Part shown: piece by piece, positions 46,001 to 61,000 of the stretch
How positions within the stretch are numbered: position 1 is the first letter of the stretch
How the letters are laid out: each line of letters opens with the position of its first letter
Source of the DNA: Sipunculus nudus
Taxonomy: Eukaryota; Annelida; Sipuncula; Golfingiida; Sipunculidae
Assembly: GCA_026874595.1 (NCBI GenBank)
Contig: CM049306.1
Location: forward strand, 28,201,519 to 28,265,518
Length of the DNA: 64,000 nt
Reading direction: 5' to 3'
Notes under the pieces: generated by a model
What the model was told of the DNA's origin: nothing
Database searches by the model: none
What the model saw: the letters and a program-made list of their open reading frames with translations, nothing else
Translations under genes and position numbers: made by a program

Positions 46001-49000
46001 TTCAATCAGGTTAGGATATCAGAGGAGGCTTATTCTAATATTATTATTGTCATACAGTTACCTGCAGGCAGTTTTCCAGGGTTCTGAGGTAGTTGGGGTC
46101 TGAGAGTTTGACAACCTCTAATTTGTTGCTTTTCTCCATGTTCTTGATCCACTTGTTAGCCTGACCTTGAGGGTCCACCATCAGTGGCCAGCGGTTAGCA
46201 GATAAAGCAATCAAAGCATTGTCCAGAGAGAAGCTGAAGCAGAGGCATAACTTATAGTTTTAATAATAATGTAATAATAAATAATGTATCCAGTTTTGCA
46301 ATAAAATGTTCCAATAAATAATTTCATATTGTTTGCTGATCTTATGAAAGATTATAATGAATATAATTTCACTTTGGTTTTTCCTGTTTAATTAATCTGG
46401 TCTTTTTGGATACATTATGAAATAGTACTTTTGATCCATTCCAAACATTCAAGATGTTACCGTAAAATCTCCACTTAAAACCGCACTTCCGATTAAAACC
46501 GCACCCAGACTTCGCCGAAACTCCAGGTGAGACATCGCGAGGGGCTCAAATACTAAGAAACCCCCTCTAAAACCGCACCAACTTTCGCTACGGAATGATT
46601 TGACAAAAGACACAATCAAGCTAAAAGCTAAAAAACACAATCATGCGACTCGGCCATTCCTATCCACTTTTAAATTCATTGGGCATTTTATTTAAACACA
46701 TCAAAACACTTTTTTTGCAGGGTCACTCAAGCATGAAATTTGGGAAGACGTAAGGGCCGGTGAACCTCTGCCTGTTTATACAGATTTTATATTCCGTGCC
46801 GTATTCTAGTTTGCTACTGATTTGTCATTATATTTTGGAAAAAATATTCTGCTGATCCATTTCAAGTCACTGTATATTTTAATTCTAAAATTTTTTGATG
46901 AAAATTCCATTTTCTGGAATTACTCAGAAGATTCAAATCATTTTCATACCGGTTACTTCGGTATTATCATCGTCACATCGTACGTTGACATCGCTCCATG
47001 TCACAATTTGCTGGCGCGTTTGAAAACATCACTGGTCAACTTAACTAAATATCAAAGTAGTTGAAGTTACCTTGTCGAGATACGCACGTATAGGAAACAT
47101 GACGCTTGATAACGAGTGATTTTAAGGTAAAATTAAAGTGGCCAGTTGGGGTTAGCAAGTTTTTTTTCCTGAAGAAAGTTTCCGTGTGGGGAGCCATTTT
47201 GTCAAGGCAGTGTTCACGCAAGGCACGCTGGGACGAAATAGGTGGCTGTTCTGTTTACCACCCACCGCGTACAGCTGGTCAAAATATTCTTAGCAGAATA
47301 CCGGGGTTTTTCAGCTCATGGCGGCACTCAAACTTGATTTTAAAACGATCGTCTGCCATTGTGCGACTCCTTACGATGTCAGCTTTTATTCATTTTACGT
47401 TTTAAACAAATAATCATTGCTAAATAATGCCGCAAATGGGTTTAAAGTAGGCTTTTATTTCAATTTTGCTTGAGCATGCCCAACGAAGTGGGCCGCTGTG
47501 TGTTACAGCAGGGTTGTTGTAAACGTATTATTTGGTGACAATTACCAAAATTTCATAACAAGTTATATATCACACGAAAATTATTCAGCAATATTTAATT
47601 TATAAATAACAAATAATCGTAAATAATACATTTACACACGGCTCCCAAGCATGCGAGACTGCTGCTAAGAACGGCCTTCGAAAGTTGCAATATTATAGCC
47701 CACTCGCCGGCCCCAAAACGATGTCTGTCAGGAAGATATTCAGGAAACCCTTCTAGTATAAACCGCACAGTGCTTTCAGGAAATCAACCTGATTTCAAGA
47801 TTTTGAATTTCTTGATTAAACCGCGGTTTTAAGTGGAGATTTTACGGTACTCATTTTCCTTATTTTACTACACTCAAGATATCTAACTATCTTCATATTT
47901 GTATTTAAAAAAAAAGTTAATAAAATTACCTGTCTACAGGTAACCCAGCAATCTGCCAGTCTCTGATCTTGACTGGGTCACCCAATGTGGCAGAGAGGGA
48001 GAAATGGTCTGATACTGGGATTCCTTTGTCCTGACACATTTTGTGCCATTCAGCAAGACTACTCTGTAAATTGCCATGATATAATCAAACAATATAGTTA
48101 AGACTCATATTACACATTCATAGTTGGATCAGATGGACCACTGAGACCTAACACATTGAAGATATTGTGTATGCTTCATATATAAATTCTCTCCGGCCCT
48201 TTCAGTCCACTGATAAGTTATTGTCATTTCATATTCAATACAACACTATCTGTTATGGCTGGATTTGTCCCAAACTCAGGGGTTTCACTAAAGTTTCACC
48301 ACTATTCCCAATTTTATTTCTTCTTGTTTATCTAAGTTTATCTATTTTTTATTTAAGTGAGCTTCCTTTATGGACATGTTAATGCATAAACAGTCATTCT
48401 ATTCATTTACATAATGTTAAGTATTCTAGAATACAAGACCTGCAACTGTGTGGAACTAAGCTGTGAATCACACTTTGTTTCATCTATACCACTTCTACAT
48501 ACCTGTCTGTAGTCAGAGGTGAAAGGACCCATGTAAGCAACAACACTGGCTGATAGCAGCATATCTCCAACAATGTTGTCGTAAGTGTAGGTCAAGTGCT
48601 CCACGTTCTGTAATACATTTTCAAACACGTCAGATTTCAGCATGAGCATGTTTACTATTTTGTTCACATATGTGCCACAAAATATGAGGATTTAACAAGG
48701 AAGTCATTGTACTAGCTAGTAATTTATATTAGTTTATAAATATTAGGTATTCAGTATTCAAAGGAAAACATAAAGAAGTATACTAGAGAATATGGACTCT
48801 GTCTACTGAAGAATTGATTTTTTTTATAACAAAATCTAGAGATAGACTTTCCACTTGCATACTTCTGTTATACTGCTGTTAGGACTACAAACAATAATTA
48901 GCAAACTATAACTACACAAGGAAATATTTTTAACATAAGAGTCAAAAAGGAAAACCCTGCAATGAATGTGCACAAACCTCTCCTTCAATGAAATATAAAG

Positions 49001-52000
49001 AGAGTTAAGGTGAGGTACCATTATTCTGCTACCATTATTATGTTAATAAAATGTTCACATATCAAGCATGTCACAAGTAGTATGAGAAGTTTCACTTGGA
49101 AGGAATAAGTGCATAACAACTTACTTGAGTCCAACGTTCCTTCTCACCACCTAGCCCACTGATCAACTTCTCAGCTCGAATTATCTTAATTTTGGTCAGT
49201 TCAATGTTGTCTTCCAGGTTCTGAACATGGAATAAGAATAATTTTGAAATTTCAACAAATTTATTATTTAAAATATTTCAAAAGTGCAAAACTGTTTAAC
49301 ACAGAAGTTTTCAACTTCATTAAAGATGCTGACTGAATATGGTAACTGACCTTTTTCTCTGATTGTTTCATGTCAAGATCATTGTTCAGGCCCTGTAGTT
49401 TCTTTGTGATTTCATTCAGCTCAGCTTGTTTGACCCTCAGCTTTGCCATCTGTTCACTTAGGATGCCCTCTGCGGCATTCAGGCTTTCTCTTTTAGGGGC
49501 AATGACCTGTTAACACATTACACAAATAGCTTATTGCAACATACAAATATCGACCATTCATTAAAACAGTATTACTGATGAAGAACAAATAAATATGTAC
49601 TGGCCATCCTTATTTTAAAAAATAATCAGATAAAAAATTTGGCTGATATACCAATTAATGGGGCTGACTGCATATTCATTTGAAGGACTGTCTGTTTGGC
49701 CAAAATGAGTAATGACCTATAACATTAATATCTTATAATATAATTAAAACAGGTGAAACTACTACATGGATAAGTCACCGGATGTGCCTACAATAACTCC
49801 AACTCACTTTTCATAGACTTTTCTTAGTTGAATTCACTATCAGCCTTGTTCAGAGTATAAAAGTTACTGTGATATTTCCTGGTTCAGTTTTTTTGTGTTT
49901 ATACTCAGTGTAAGTGTGGAAGAACAGTACAAACCTTGGCCACTGAGTCATACACATCGATGGCTCTGACCCACTTGCATAATCCCTCACAGGCCAAAGA
50001 GACATTTTTTATTATGTCTGGAATAAACTCAGGGTTACTGATGTAGTTTGCACGAATCCTCTTTATTACTGGTACAGGAATGTTGTCTTTGTCAAATTCT
50101 TTTAATGAGTCCAAGAACTTCATATCACCAAGCATCTATGAAAAGTAAAAATATGAAGATGAGCACACTCAAACACATATACACTTCTCTTATGATTTGA
50201 ATATTAAACAGATGACCAATACATTACTCCACATACAAGCTCTATACTGGCAATCATACAAATATATTTGATCAGATCTTTTCACTTATGTCACATTCTT
50301 CCAGTAAAATGCACTTGATAATACACTTTCACAAACCTTCTTGGCAGCTGGCCAAAAATCTTCATAATGTTTTCCATTGGGATCAATTTTCTTCTCAGCT
50401 TTGACTCCCTGCCATCCAAGAGAAAATGCACAAAGTATTGGCATGCATCACTGCGGACAAGCAATATATAATATTCCACTATAGTGATGAATATCTCACA
50501 GGCTCTACTAACTGTTTACTGTATTAACTGATTTCAGTATCTCACTGTGAATTAAAAGATGTAATATTAAGAACATTTGATATGCCAAAGTCTGTTTAAA
50601 ATCTTAATTTAAAAATGAAACAAATACATAGTGTAGACATGATGCAATGGTAATATAAATAAATAAATATGCAAAGGGTTAGGAGTAATGACAAGAAAAG
50701 TTAAGTTCCTCTATTATCTATTATTCCTCTGGCAATATCTAGAACTTAAAATTTGTTCATTTAAGGTGACAGTAAAGTTCAATATTCATAAGAAAGTAAT
50801 ACTAATAGTGCAGAATTTGAAACCAATACTTTATGATATACTATAATTAAATATGAAAATATTTAAAACTGTAAAGATAATATGCACAGGCATCATACAA
50901 GATTCAATGTATACATTTTAATTAGAGTATGGAAGTATAAAAAACTGGAAATGTTACTGACCTTGAGAATACAGACAGCCTCCATAACAAGTTTGACACC
51001 GCTGGGAGGGTTCGCCATCACTTTAACAACGGAGATGTCTTTCTGATCAAGGGTGTTGAGGGCAGATATAGCAGCATTCATGGCTGGCATGGCCTCAGCA
51101 AGTTTACTTTCACACTCATCCTGGGAACAAAGAATGCCATGTATTGAGCAGTCAAAAGATGATATTTTTAAAACCGGTTAATTCTTGAGCAATATTAATC
51201 ATCAGGAAAGAGTGGTGGCTGCACTATTATAGGAGCTGAAATTAAAAAAGAGATTCAGAGGGCTTTAGAGATGACAAAAAAATACTATCTACATGAACTG
51301 GTATTGGTCATATATCTCTAATTTTTAAAATAGAGTCCCATATTGCAAGGGATAACCAGTCAATTTAAGAAAGATACAAGACTTTAATACTATAAATCAA
51401 GAGAAATGGCAAGGGCAAATGATAAAGGGCACATAACATTTACAAAGCTCTGGTGGTCAAAGTCATGCAATGGTAAAACACCACTTATAGTCCTGTTTAA
51501 TATGAAAATCTACAAACAACTTCAACAAACCAAGCATATGGAGTCATTAATTGGAAAGGTGATTTTCCAAAATATATACAGTCGAGCCCACTTTGTGTCA
51601 TATGGGTTAATAGAAAACCCCGATTATTGTCACATAAATCTGAAATCCCAAACCATTTTCTATATAAACATGGTAAATCTGACGGTTTAATATCATGGAT
51701 TATTGTCATACTCCTGTTTATTGTCATGCTTGGAACCCTTGGCAGTGATACCAGTTCGCAGTTAATATCACATCAAACGCCAAGACGGCTATCAACGAGG
51801 CCAAAGAGCCTGTAATCGGTCAGGCCTATCAAACGATAGCATTTCCCACCTGTGTGCGGCAGGAAAGTGCAGTGATGCATGCAGTTCACTCCCTGTCAAT
51901 TAGCTAATTAACGTCATAAGATACCACGGTAATCCTGATGATTGCGCTTCTTCGTACGTAAACAAGGGCCATGTTTGCAATAACATATCATACAAAAGAA

Positions 52001-55000
52001 CTCCTGGCCTCTAAAAGGCCGCGGTTTACACCTCAGTGACGTTTCGCTGAGATGATATGAAGCACAAGCTCTAAACGTTGCTTACGACTGGAAATCCCCT
52101 TTAAAGGTCTACAAAAAGCTGAAGGTTTTGTGAGCACTGGAGGAGATCCTTGGTCAAAAACCTCAATCGCGGCAAAACTTCAGAAAGTTGACAATGGCAT
52201 GACGATGCCCACTCCTCAAATTGTCCCTTCATAAAGACGATCATGGAAGTTTGAGTCATTAATATAATATCCGGAAAATAAAACGCAAAAGTCGGGGAAA
52301 GAATTATCTAATAAAATAGTTTGTTATAAATAACATTATAACTGTGCCGCACATTTCCAGACATTTGACCTCATGACCCAGATGGTACGTCTCTTTCTGT
52401 TAGCAAGTCAGATTTATGCGTAACAAAACTGACAGGAAATAAATTTTCAGGTGCGCATAAATGTAATTTGATATGCCGTTGTGCAATAAAAATATTCATT
52501 AACGTTTCTTTCTCCTTTTTATTGACGATTCTGAGACAAAACACTTTTCTATGACTCCAAAGGACATCGATGTTGACGCCGCATAATGTCACATCCCGGT
52601 TATTATCATAATTTAAGCATGCACCACCGATATGACAATTAACGGGCTTGACTGTATACTCAACTAAACCACTGCAAAGTAATTTATCTTCCTGTTATGT
52701 TTTGAAGCAATTATGAAGTCACTTGGTTAAGATCTACTGCATGATATTATGAACCTTTCCTTCATGATAAATATTACCATGAAGCAATTTATTTAAATTA
52801 TAATAAATGTGTTGCTGTAATTCAACCTAGTTCAATTTCAAGGGAGCCTGTTAATTAACAGTTATAGACAAAGACCTTTGACTTTTTGTGTGTAGCTGTG
52901 TTATTTACCTTGATGGCTTGAGCATCACCAGCTGCCTTGTTAGCTACAGCTGTTTCTGATTCCACCACAGCCTTGACTTGTTCGACCTCCACAGTCTCAT
53001 GCTCAATCACCTCGATCAGCTCCTCTGTCTCTTTGCTGGTTTGGATGAGCATGGGCTGCAGGTCCTGTAGCTCTTGTTGCATTACTGACACCTAGTAACA
53101 ATCATATCACATAATAATCCAAACTGGTCAAGCATTGAAATTCCTTTTCAATGAGTGCAGCAGAAATGACGACTGCAAAAAGCTATATTAGAATATTCTT
53201 CAAGTTTTACAAAACAAATAATTGATCAATATATGCTTCTCTACAATATTTATCTACAACATTTATATTTTCATAATTACAATAACATATTCATGTAGCC
53301 TTTCTGCTCTTTTATGATAGTTTAAGAATGCAACATAATATAAGAATAAAGATGAAGATTGAGATCTCAAGCATTATTAATTTTTATACAAGAATCTTCA
53401 TGCTGGATGATAACAATGACAATAATATTTGTAAAGGAAAATATCAACTGATACCTGAGACTCTGAAAACTGTAGCTTTTCAAGGCCAACAACATATCTG
53501 TCCTTCAGAGTAAGCAGTTCTAATCTCTTCTTGTTAAGCAGGTTTTTAAATGTTTTGATAAGTTCAAGATATGAGGTAGGTGTGACATAGTTCCTCCTTC
53601 TCATGGTCTCATAAAACCTGAAGAAGACAAGGTTATAATACTGACAGGTGACAGACATGTATGATATTTCTAGTGATAAACTGGTAAAATGTACTGAAAA
53701 GGTAAATATGACTTAAGTGCCACAGCAAAACAACCTACCATAAATTCTGGCAAATTTAAAATGTGGATGTTCCTGACGTGAAGTAAAACATGCAAGACTC
53801 ATGGATAAATTTTTCTAATCTGCAAATTATAATGGATTTACCTTAATAATCAGTAAGTTAAATTGGAATGATAGTGTATACAAATATTTCTCCTGCATCT
53901 GATGATTAAAATTCATTTTGATACAGCCCATCAACCAAGCATGTGTTCTTGTAACCTATGGTCATACTTCTCTGACTGTGCCCTGATGCTCTCATGGAAA
54001 TGTTTACACATGACCACAGTTTCATTGCGGACTTCTTGTGACATCTCCACATCATCAAAGAACTTGTGTGCCACTAGTTCTAGGGCATCTTCTGGCCAAG
54101 CCTAATTCAACACAAAAAAATACAAAATATCACTTAATGTCACTTTGTAACCTTATGTGTGTTGGCCAATTCTTTAAAACTGTATTTTTTATTTGCTTTT
54201 AAGGTTTTGACTGCATGGTAAAATGTGTTTTTATGATTATATCCAGAATATTGATAACATAAATCTGGTGTAAATTATGCTGTGTTCAAAGACAGCAAAG
54301 ACAATCTTTACTGAACTGCAGGACCAAAATCTGAAAATTTATTTTTTCTCAACAACTAAGTGCCAAAAGTTACAGTGCTCATCACAATAGTAAAACATTT
54401 TAAACAATTGGAGCCCTCTTAGAACATGATTTCCTATGTACATACATATTTGGCAAATAGTACTTGAAAATGATATAGCAGTGACAAACCTTGAACCAAT
54501 CAATAGTGCAGCAGTTTATGAGAGATGGAAACATTCGGAGTCTGTTTCTAAATGCATCTCCAATTGGACTAAAGGCAAGAACCAAATGCAAGTTACGTCG
54601 GATTCTCTCAATGAATTTGTTGTACATGTTGAGAGGGGTGACCTCCACTTGGGCATCCTCCTGCTGGGCTATCATCTGCATCTGGAAACAGTGCAGAAAC
54701 TCAAAATTAGCATGATCAGGACATAACCATACCACAGGCATCCGCTGAAATGTGGAAACATCTTAATCACTGAAAATACATGCGAAACCTGGACATGTCT
54801 TGAAATAGTATGTTTCTAAAGACACACCCCTTATACCACTTGGTCATAATTACTTCTGTGTACATAATGTTCAGTTCCTGTGTGGTAACAATCTTTTCAA
54901 GGAATGTCAGATGAAACTTTTATAAAGATCAAGTGAAATCCCAACCATCAGGCATCTTTGTCTGTATATCCATATGTTAATAATAATTATTATTATTCAA

Positions 55001-58000
55001 TGGATTTCTTGTCAGAATATTATCTAACACGTACCTTTTCAATAATCTCAAGTCTATCCTCATTTTCATACAGATTGGGAATGTCTCCAGTGTTCAACAT
55101 CATGTTGACATCCTCAAGGAAGGATTCTTCCTGCAATATATATGATTCAGACGATGGTTAGTTTCAAATAAGCCTGGTCTATTGGTGACAAAAAACAGCC
55201 ATGAACACCTGCCATTTATGGAAATGCACTTGAAACTTGTGCTGATTGAGTGCATTATAATGAATCAACCAAGTAAAAATTACACTTATAGAACATCTAT
55301 GAAATTTTATCCCTCTATGTGAATGCCGGTATATTAAATTTATTTCAATGTTATGTGTATTTCTTCTCAAGACAAATAGCATAAAAAGTTGCCTTTGAAG
55401 ATGCTATTCTTACTAATACTGTGGGCTTAGAAAATGGTATCATCATTATACAAAATGCCAGTATAATTATAGCATGTTTGAAATTAAACACCATGAGGAA
55501 ATACTAAGTTTATTTATGAAGTTATGAATGATGCATAACAAGGACACTGATCATATAATCTTGTTATTAGAGAGAGCTGACTTTATAAGACTACCTTGAT
55601 CTGATGATCACCAAACAAGAACACTGTACTGATGCCCTCCTCTCCTGCTCTCCTCATCATCTTCCTCAGGTCATCCCGCCAGTCAACTATGGTGTAGTTC
55701 TTAGTAATCTCAATCTGGAACAGCTCAAAGTCAGCCATGAAGGCTGCTAGTCTGGTACAGCTCTGTCGGCCACTTCCTCCAATACCCACCAGTAGACAGT
55801 GTCCATTTGGCTGCTTCAGCACACGACTTATACGTGAGATGTGCTCGATGGCAAATCTGAACATGACCAGGTCCATAGGTGCTTTGCTGATCATGTTGTA
55901 GTCCTCAAGGTACTTCTCAATCTCCTGAAGAATCATATTCAGAATAATCAGTCATAAATGTCTATTACAGTTTAGGGAATTCCATTAAGATAACATCTAT
56001 CTCCTATTATGACTCTCATTCAGAAATCCATTCATATATTTCAGCATTGACAAGATATTAACATCTTATAATGTTCAGGAGTATCTTCTGAAGCATACTT
56101 CTTTTTTCAAAAGTCATATGGATTTCTGTGAAAACACTTTTTGTATCTATGGAAAATAGTGAAACATTAAATATAACCTGCAAATTTAAAATTTGTATCT
56201 AAAGGCTTTGGTATGTGATAGAAAATGTCATTTATAACCACTATTACATTATCATACTTATATATTAAAAGGATCATAACAGTCAGCTACAATTTTGACA
56301 GGCCTACCTCTCTTAGGCCGTCCAGTTCACGGACTTCATCATACAGTCTTTCTTCATCCTTGACAGACATGTAGTCACCAAACAGGAGACTGCGCAGGTC
56401 ATCATCTGTTACCTGCTTACCTGGCTGTGTTAAATGCTCAAACAGGTTGTGCATTTTTTCTTTAAAGTGTACCTCCACACAGTGCTACAACAGAATAAAA
56501 TCATAATCCATGTTTAATAATGGTCTGATCTTTCTTTGTATGGTGAAAAATATTTTTTTTTATTATGAAATATTACTGAGAGGCTGATCAAAACCAACCA
56601 CTCTGCAGACTGTAATTTCAGATCTGTATAATATGTGGTAAAACTGAGTCAAAATGATGTAATAATCATATTTTATACACTTTAAATTACCAAACACACT
56701 ACATGCCAGGAATGTAGGACTCAAGTGCTGACTTGGACTTGAGGCAGCCTAAGGACTTTGTCCACCTTTTTAAGGGCTAAGGCTCAAACTTTGATTAACA
56801 CACCTGGATTTAGACTTGGACTCTGAGGACAGGACACAAGAAATCAGACCAAGTTCAGCAGAAAGTAAACTCTGTCACAGAAGGTGTGACATTCTCATTT
56901 GATTACAAGCTACGAGCACTAAGGTATGGGCAGAACCATTACAGAATATTATACTCAGATAGTGCTGACTTGATGACAGCACTGCTTCATGCATATACCT
57001 CAGTCATTCTTTTTTTTAAATATGTGATGCACTTAAATTGTGATCTACTAACCTTGACAAGTTTGAAGAAGAGGTCACGATCGGTCTCATCTACAAGACG
57101 GTCATAGAATACCCTGTAGACCTCATGTACCCACAACCTGGCTATTTTCTGAGCACCTGCTAGACCCTCGCCTGTCTTCTGCGGCTTCAGCAGCAGGATG
57201 CCCTGATTAAAGAGACCAAACAATGTTGCATGACTGCCTCAGCACAAGTCCAACTGCCTATGAGGCAAAAATATGTACAGAATTGACACTAGTGTAAACA
57301 CGGGTATAAGTAGAAGTGAAAATATATGAACATTAAATATAAAGGCTTTCCAATTTGTATTGTTTTCTAATCTGTAAGATTAGGATACAGAAAGATCATT
57401 GTCTTTAATTCTCATTTAACCTGTGGCATCATGAAGCAACACATGGAATACCATATCCATTTGGCAGGATCTCCTTAAAGCTTAGAAATGAGTCAATGGG
57501 GGCCTTGAGTTAAGGAAAAGTATATTGAAACATCTTGAAAAATGAGTTAGACCAACCTGTATGACTCTGGAGAAGTCTCTGAGATTGAAGAGGTAGTGTG
57601 ACTTGGATGGTGTTGGTAAGAAGTTTTTAATTGCCTGCTGGTACATGTCTGTGGTAGCACTTATGATGATCTGAATTAAGTCAAAAACATAAATATTTTC
57701 AAATTCATTACAAATCTTACAGATTTAGATGGTAAGATATTATGAAAGCATGCTTGATGCTCTATCACAACAAGTAAACTTTCTTGCCAGTGATAAAAAT
57801 GCTCAATAGAAATATAGTCACTGTAAATAAGATGTATGTAACATTCAAAAAGAAATATATGCGACACGTCGGAACTCTCAAAATAAATAATGCTGTTACT
57901 ACAAACCCTTGAAAATCTTCTGAGAGATGTTTCAAAGCCTTTGCTGAAATGCCAATCTACAATGGGAGCAAAAATGTTCTTCATGGTCTCTTCATCAAAA

Positions 58001-61000
58001 GCGTCTATGCCAATCACGTTGAAGTGGCGCAGAAACCTGTGTGTCACATGATTTCTACCACCACCAGGGGGGCCCATAGCAGCAACCATTAACATGTCCA
58101 CCAAATAAAGCATGCTGGTGTCCTTCCTACAAAAGAATCAAAGAAGAGAGGTTTTAAACAGGTGATTAAATGTTATGATCTGGTGAAAAAATATTTTTTA
58201 AGGAACCTTAAATGAATAGAATGACTTCCAGAGTGCTAAAAATCAGGCATTTTGACCATAGGCCTAAGAAAATAGGATACAGAGACCTTATTTAGGGTTT
58301 CTGAGAAGGTGTAACCAAGAACTCCCTAGATGTAATGTTCTATATCCAACTGCCATGTATAATATATGTCAATCCAAAATATCTGGTTTTAAACGCTCAC
58401 AGAATATGGGTCACAATGACAGAAGGTTTCATATAAGACTTTACAGGGCCCTCCCTGGATCTTCATTGAATTAGAAGTTTCTAGGTCCAACTACACCATT
58501 TGTGACCGTGCAACTAAAAGGGTGCTAAAATAATGTTCTATCACATAGCTCACAGAATATTGTCACAGTGACCTTATTTTGGTTGTCCAAGGAGACATTA
58601 AACAATCACGTTTCTGGATCCAACATTTGAAATTATGACCAAGTCCGACTTTCTGGTGCTCAAAACCTCAAAGAATAAAGGGCATCATGAGCTAATCTCA
58701 GGCGTTAAAGGAGATTAACCAGAGAAATTAACCTTAAATTTAAGTTAGAAGATTCTAGGTCCAACTGTTTTTGACTTTCAGAGTATTAAAATCATGTTTT
58801 TTTCCTATAGCTCACAGATAACATGTCAAAGTGACCTAATTTTAAGCTCCAAAGGAGACTTGCCAAAGACATCCCTAGATTTAAGAACTGAATGTTCCAT
58901 CAGTTAAGATTTTTGCCCATGTATTTGACACTGAATGTGTTCAAATGATTTCTTTTTCCTAATAGTTCGCAGAATATAGGTCACAGTGAACTAATTTCAT
59001 GTTTCCATGGACATTTGCCAAGGACCTCCCTAAATGTTATATTAGAAGACTCTGAACCTAAAGGATACAATATGTCCTGTGTGACTGTCTGGGTGTTAAA
59101 AATCATTTTTTGGCCCATAGTTCCCAAAATATAGCTCACCAAGACTTAATATCAAGTTTCAAAGGAGATTTGCCCAGAATCTCTCTGGCATTTGCGTAAG
59201 AAGATTCTAGGCCTAACAGATATGATTTGTGCACATCTAACATTTAGGGTGCTCATATGACTTCTTTTTCCTATATGTCACAGCTTGTGGGTCATGGTGA
59301 CCTAATTTCATGTTTCCTAAAATATTTGCCCAGGACCTCCCAGAAGATGATTTAAGGTGTGATGGATATAATTTTGCCAATTCTTACTGTCTGGTGCTCA
59401 AAATCATGTTTTCAGTCTGTAGGAAGCGGAAAATTGGTCACCATGACCTAATTTCAGGTTTCCAAGGAGATTTGCCCAGAACCTCCCAGGATGTTCTGTT
59501 AAAAGATTCTAGGCATTACAGTTACAATTTGTGTCCATCTGACATTCAGGGTGCTCATATTACATTTTTTTAATCTATAGGTTGCAGAATATAGGTCACA
59601 GTGACCTAATCTCATGTTTCCTAGGACCTTTGGCCAGGATCTTCCTGATTGGTACGTTAGAAGATTCTAGGCCTGATGGATACAATTTATGCTTCGTCTG
59701 ACTGTATAGGTGCTCAAAATCATGTTTTTGGCCTATAGGTCAAAGAATTTAGGTCACCATAACCTAATTTCAATTTTCCATAGATTCGCTTAGGGCCTCC
59801 CTGGATATACAGTTAGAAGTTTCTAGGTCTAATAGTTACAATTTGTGTCCTGTTAATGGCTGGATGGCTGGATAAAGGGTGATCATCATAGCTTAGATGA
59901 CTTACATCAGCTGAGCTAAAGAAATTATTTCTCTTGCGTATTCAAAAGATGGATAAATTAAAGATGGATATTTTGCAAAGTTTAAAATAAATCAGTAACT
60001 AGATGTGTCGGAACGACACAAATGCCCCCGCCTGGGGCAAATTAGAAACATTTGTAAAATTTTGAAAAATTGTTTCAGTTCAGGAGGTGTCGTATGGTCA
60101 AAAGTAGGTCAACAAGGGCAAAATGCAAACTCGATCTGTAACGGGTCATTATCAAGCAACACACCAAAAAACATGCCAGTATATGCAGGCATTGTGAAAA
60201 AAAGTCAATACATGTGCATTTTCCATAAAAATTTGTCTTTCATGAAATTTTTTATGTTTAGGAACCGTAAAACAATCAAAAGTAGGTCAACCAGGACGAA
60301 ACGCGAACTCGATCTGTAACTGTCATTATCTGCCCACACATAAAAAATCAGGGTGGTATCTGCAGGCATTGAGGAAAAAAAGTCAGTACATATGCATTTG
60401 TTATAAAAATTTCTATTTTTCATGAAACTTTCTATGTTCAGGAGCAGTCAAATGGTCAAAAGTAGGTCAACTGGGACAAAACAAGAACTCGATCTGTAAC
60501 TGGTCATTATCTGCCTACACACCAAAAATCAGGCCCCTATCTGTCAGGCACTGCGAAAAAAAGTCCATACATGTGCACTTTTTTATGAAATTTTCTATGT
60601 TAGAGCACCGTCAAATGGTCAAAAGTAGGTCAACTGGGACAAAACGTGAACTCAATCTGTAACTGGTCATTATCTGCCGACACACCAAAAATCAGGCCAA
60701 TATCTGCAGGTATTGCAAAGAAAAATCTGTACAAGTGTATTTGTCATGAAAATTTATATTTAACATGAAATTTTCTATGTTCAGGAGCCATAAAACAATC
60801 AAAAGTAGGTCAACTGGGACGAAACGCGAACTCGATCTGTAACTGGTCAATATCTGCCCACACACCAAAAATCAGGCCAATATCTGCAGGCATTGCGAAA
60901 AAAAGTCTGTACATGTGTATTTGTCATAAAATTTCATATTTTTCATGAAATTTTCTATGTTCAGGAGCCGTAAAACGGTCAAAAGTAGGTCAACCGGGAC

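Noticed and set aside
47106-47405. A 99-codon frame inside the TA-flanked transposon
   Set aside because: No transposase motif; the translation is not protein-like and probably arises by chance in GC-richer DNA.
54436-54726. Two + strand frames over a DNAH3 AAA4 exon
   Set aside because: Shadows of the - strand exon 54681-54490, whose translation is near-invariant dynein text.
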